64,000 nt of DNA from Cyanobium sp. CZS48M (GTDB taxonomy: Bacteria; Cyanobacteriota; Cyanobacteriia; PCC-6307; Cyanobiaceae), in the NCBI GenBank assembly GCA_030373145.1, contig JAUCZK010000003.1:90240-154239 (forward strand). Direction: 5' to 3'. Below the pieces are notes generated by a model. It was not told the origin of the DNA, searched no databases, and saw nothing but the letters and a program-made list of their open reading frames with translations. Position 1 is the stretch's first letter. Each line of letters begins with the position of its first letter. A program made the translations under genes and the position numbers. Below are positions 63,341 through 64,000 of this stretch, in pieces.

Positions 63341-63541
63341 AGTCACCTCCGAGCCGGCCGATGAGCGCATGGCCATGGCCGCCAGGCCGATCCCACCCGA
63401 GGCGGTGAGGGCAAACCAGAGGGCCCGGCGCAGACCCTTCCAAGGGGCCTTGGCTTCGGCCAAAAGCCGCTCCCGCAACTCGGGATCCAGGGGCGCTGGC
63501 TGAGGCGCGGACCTGTGGGGCTTGGGCCGGGTCGATGGCAT
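63272..63541 (-). CDS. DUF3493 domain-containing protein
   Basis: 89 aa from ATG 63541, starting MPSTRPKPHRSAPQPAPLDP, then ELRERLLAEAKAPWKGLRRA and two hydrophobic segments (WFALTASGGIGLAAMAM; LIQLSAFIGFGLLLW). DUF3493 proteins are small cyanobacterial/plastid membrane proteins; plant relatives are linked to photosystem assembly. ATG 63580 is an alternative. The 3' end overlaps the low-complexity-tail gene by 69 bases. Confidence 0.85.
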   Translation of the reverse strand: MPSTRPKPHRSAPQPAPLDPELRERLLAEAKAPWKGLRRALWFALTASGGIGLAAMAMRSSAGSEVTSGDLLIQLSAFIGFGLLLWRDR

Positions 63542-63586
63542 GGGCCAGGGGCCTGTGGAACCCCTCAATGCTAATTTCATTCGGAT

Positions 63587-63659
<73 letters not shown>

Positions 63660-63960
63660 TTTCAATCCAGAAGGGTTCAGCAACCACTCCAGCCATCGAG
63701 AGTGCAGAGGACTTAAGGCACAGAGGTTGCTCAAGGCGCAGAGTGCCTGGAGTTCAGCTTGCCTGCCTGGTATCTCCCCGGGTTTGGCGGGGGTTGTTCG
63801 CTGGGTGGCCGCCCAGTCTGCATGTTCTCGAGAGACTGCAGGCTCGGATCAAGAATTCTGCTGAACTGCCCAAAAAAAGCCCCTACTTGTGCAGGGGCTT
63901 TGGGACTCTTAATTGATCTCTGGTAATGCAGGGGGTAGGCCCGGAGACCCACCGGTTGCA
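63660..63960. other. intergenic region between tRNA-Thr and psbA (301 bases)
   Basis: No convincing gene. A 76-codon open frame on the minus strand (63731-63961) lacks coding composition and crosses the psbA terminator. The region holds a CTGGG/CCCAG hairpin near 63804-63819 and the psbA terminator at 63872-63901. Composition is less GC-rich than the rest of the window. Confidence 0.6.
63872..63901 (-). terminator. rho-independent terminator of psbA
   Basis: On the minus strand AAAGCCCCT and AGGGGCTTT form a 9-bp stem around GCACAAGT, followed by a further run of T (seven Ts in all). It lies about 60 bases downstream of the psbA stop. On the plus strand the T run is only three. Confidence 0.88.
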
Positions 63961-64000
63961 TCAGCCGATCGCCGGTGCGGTCAGCGCCACGGGGGTGGCT
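63961..64000 (-). CDS. psbA: photosystem II D1 protein, C-terminal end only
   Basis: The last twelve codons before TGA (complement of 63961-63963) read ATPVALTAPAIG, the processed C-terminal extension of cyanobacterial pre-D1, cleaved after Ala344 by CtpA. Nothing more of the gene is in the window. The strong terminator downstream and the tRNA neighbour are consistent. Identification rests on a short but distinctive tail. Confidence 0.8.
   Translation of the reverse strand, partial: ATPVALTAPAIG

Noticed and set aside
63731..63961. 76-codon open frame on the minus strand between psbA and tRNA-Thr
   Set aside because: It crosses the psbA terminator and has no coding character.

Overview
The window is a contiguous, very G+C-rich stretch of a cyanobacterial chromosome, almost wall-to-wall housekeeping genes. 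Cyanobacterial markers are the allophycocyanin core genes (apcE, apcA, apcB, apcC), the split beta-prime RNA polymerase genes rpoC1/rpoC2, the b/b-prime ATP synthase operon, a high-light-inducible protein, the end of psbA and HIP1 octamers (GCGATCGC). A BioK-type hydrolase in the biotin operon, high G+C and short intergenic gaps point to the Synechococcus/Cyanobium (alpha-cyanobacterial) group. Phycobilisome genes argue against Prochlorococcus. No insertion sequence, prophage, CRISPR array or integrase was found.

Layout. 1-4.2 kb (+): end of a DUF697 protein, nadD, nadE (translationally coupled NAD synthesis) and alanine dehydrogenase. 13.8-4.1 kb (-): a methyltransferase, then the ATP synthase operon atp1-B-E-F2-F-H-A-G, running on into a 2OG-oxygenase-like gene, a [2Fe-2S] ferredoxin, a 65-aa protein and a DUF3326 protein. 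14-18.7 kb (+): apcE, then apcA-apcB-apcC, with terminators. 18.8-22.1 kb (+): ftsW, then ccdA and ccs1 (cytochrome c maturation); queF is convergent. 22.6-23.8 kb (+): a nitrogen-sensing stretch with a glutamine riboswitch of the glnA/Downstream-peptide class, a small protein with three YRG repeats, an NtcA-type site embedded beside a hairpin, a 77-aa conserved protein and glnB (PII). 23.8-28.9 kb: tlyA, purB, a Ski2-like helicase. 28.9-33.7 kb (+): biotin operon bioF-bioK-bioC-bioD-(51-aa ORF)-bioA. 33.7-39.9 kb: DUF3143 and J-domain genes, rsmG, an aldo/keto reductase-ferredoxin-DUF1257-DUF2997 cassette, a HEAT-repeat gene with a small membrane protein, and an AmpG-like transporter. 52-40 kb (-): rpsT, tatD, rpoB, rpoC1, rpoC2, hli, rlmN. 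52-56.7 kb: hisD, rpiA, an HtrA protease, and a phosphoesterase frameshifted by a 34-bp tandem duplication. 56.9-63.3 kb (+): rimP-nusA-ylxR-infB and a low-complexity-tail membrane protein. The window ends with tRNA-Thr(CGU) and, on the minus strand, the last codons and terminator of psbA.

The most notable items are the glutamine riboswitch/YRG-peptide/NtcA/glnB locus, the frameshifting duplication, several genes of about 41-65 aa, and the ferredoxin gene overlapping an aldo/keto reductase that shows no cysteine cluster of its own. Functions are assigned by family recognition from sequence alone. Start codons are reasoned from overlaps, ribosome-binding sites and family length.
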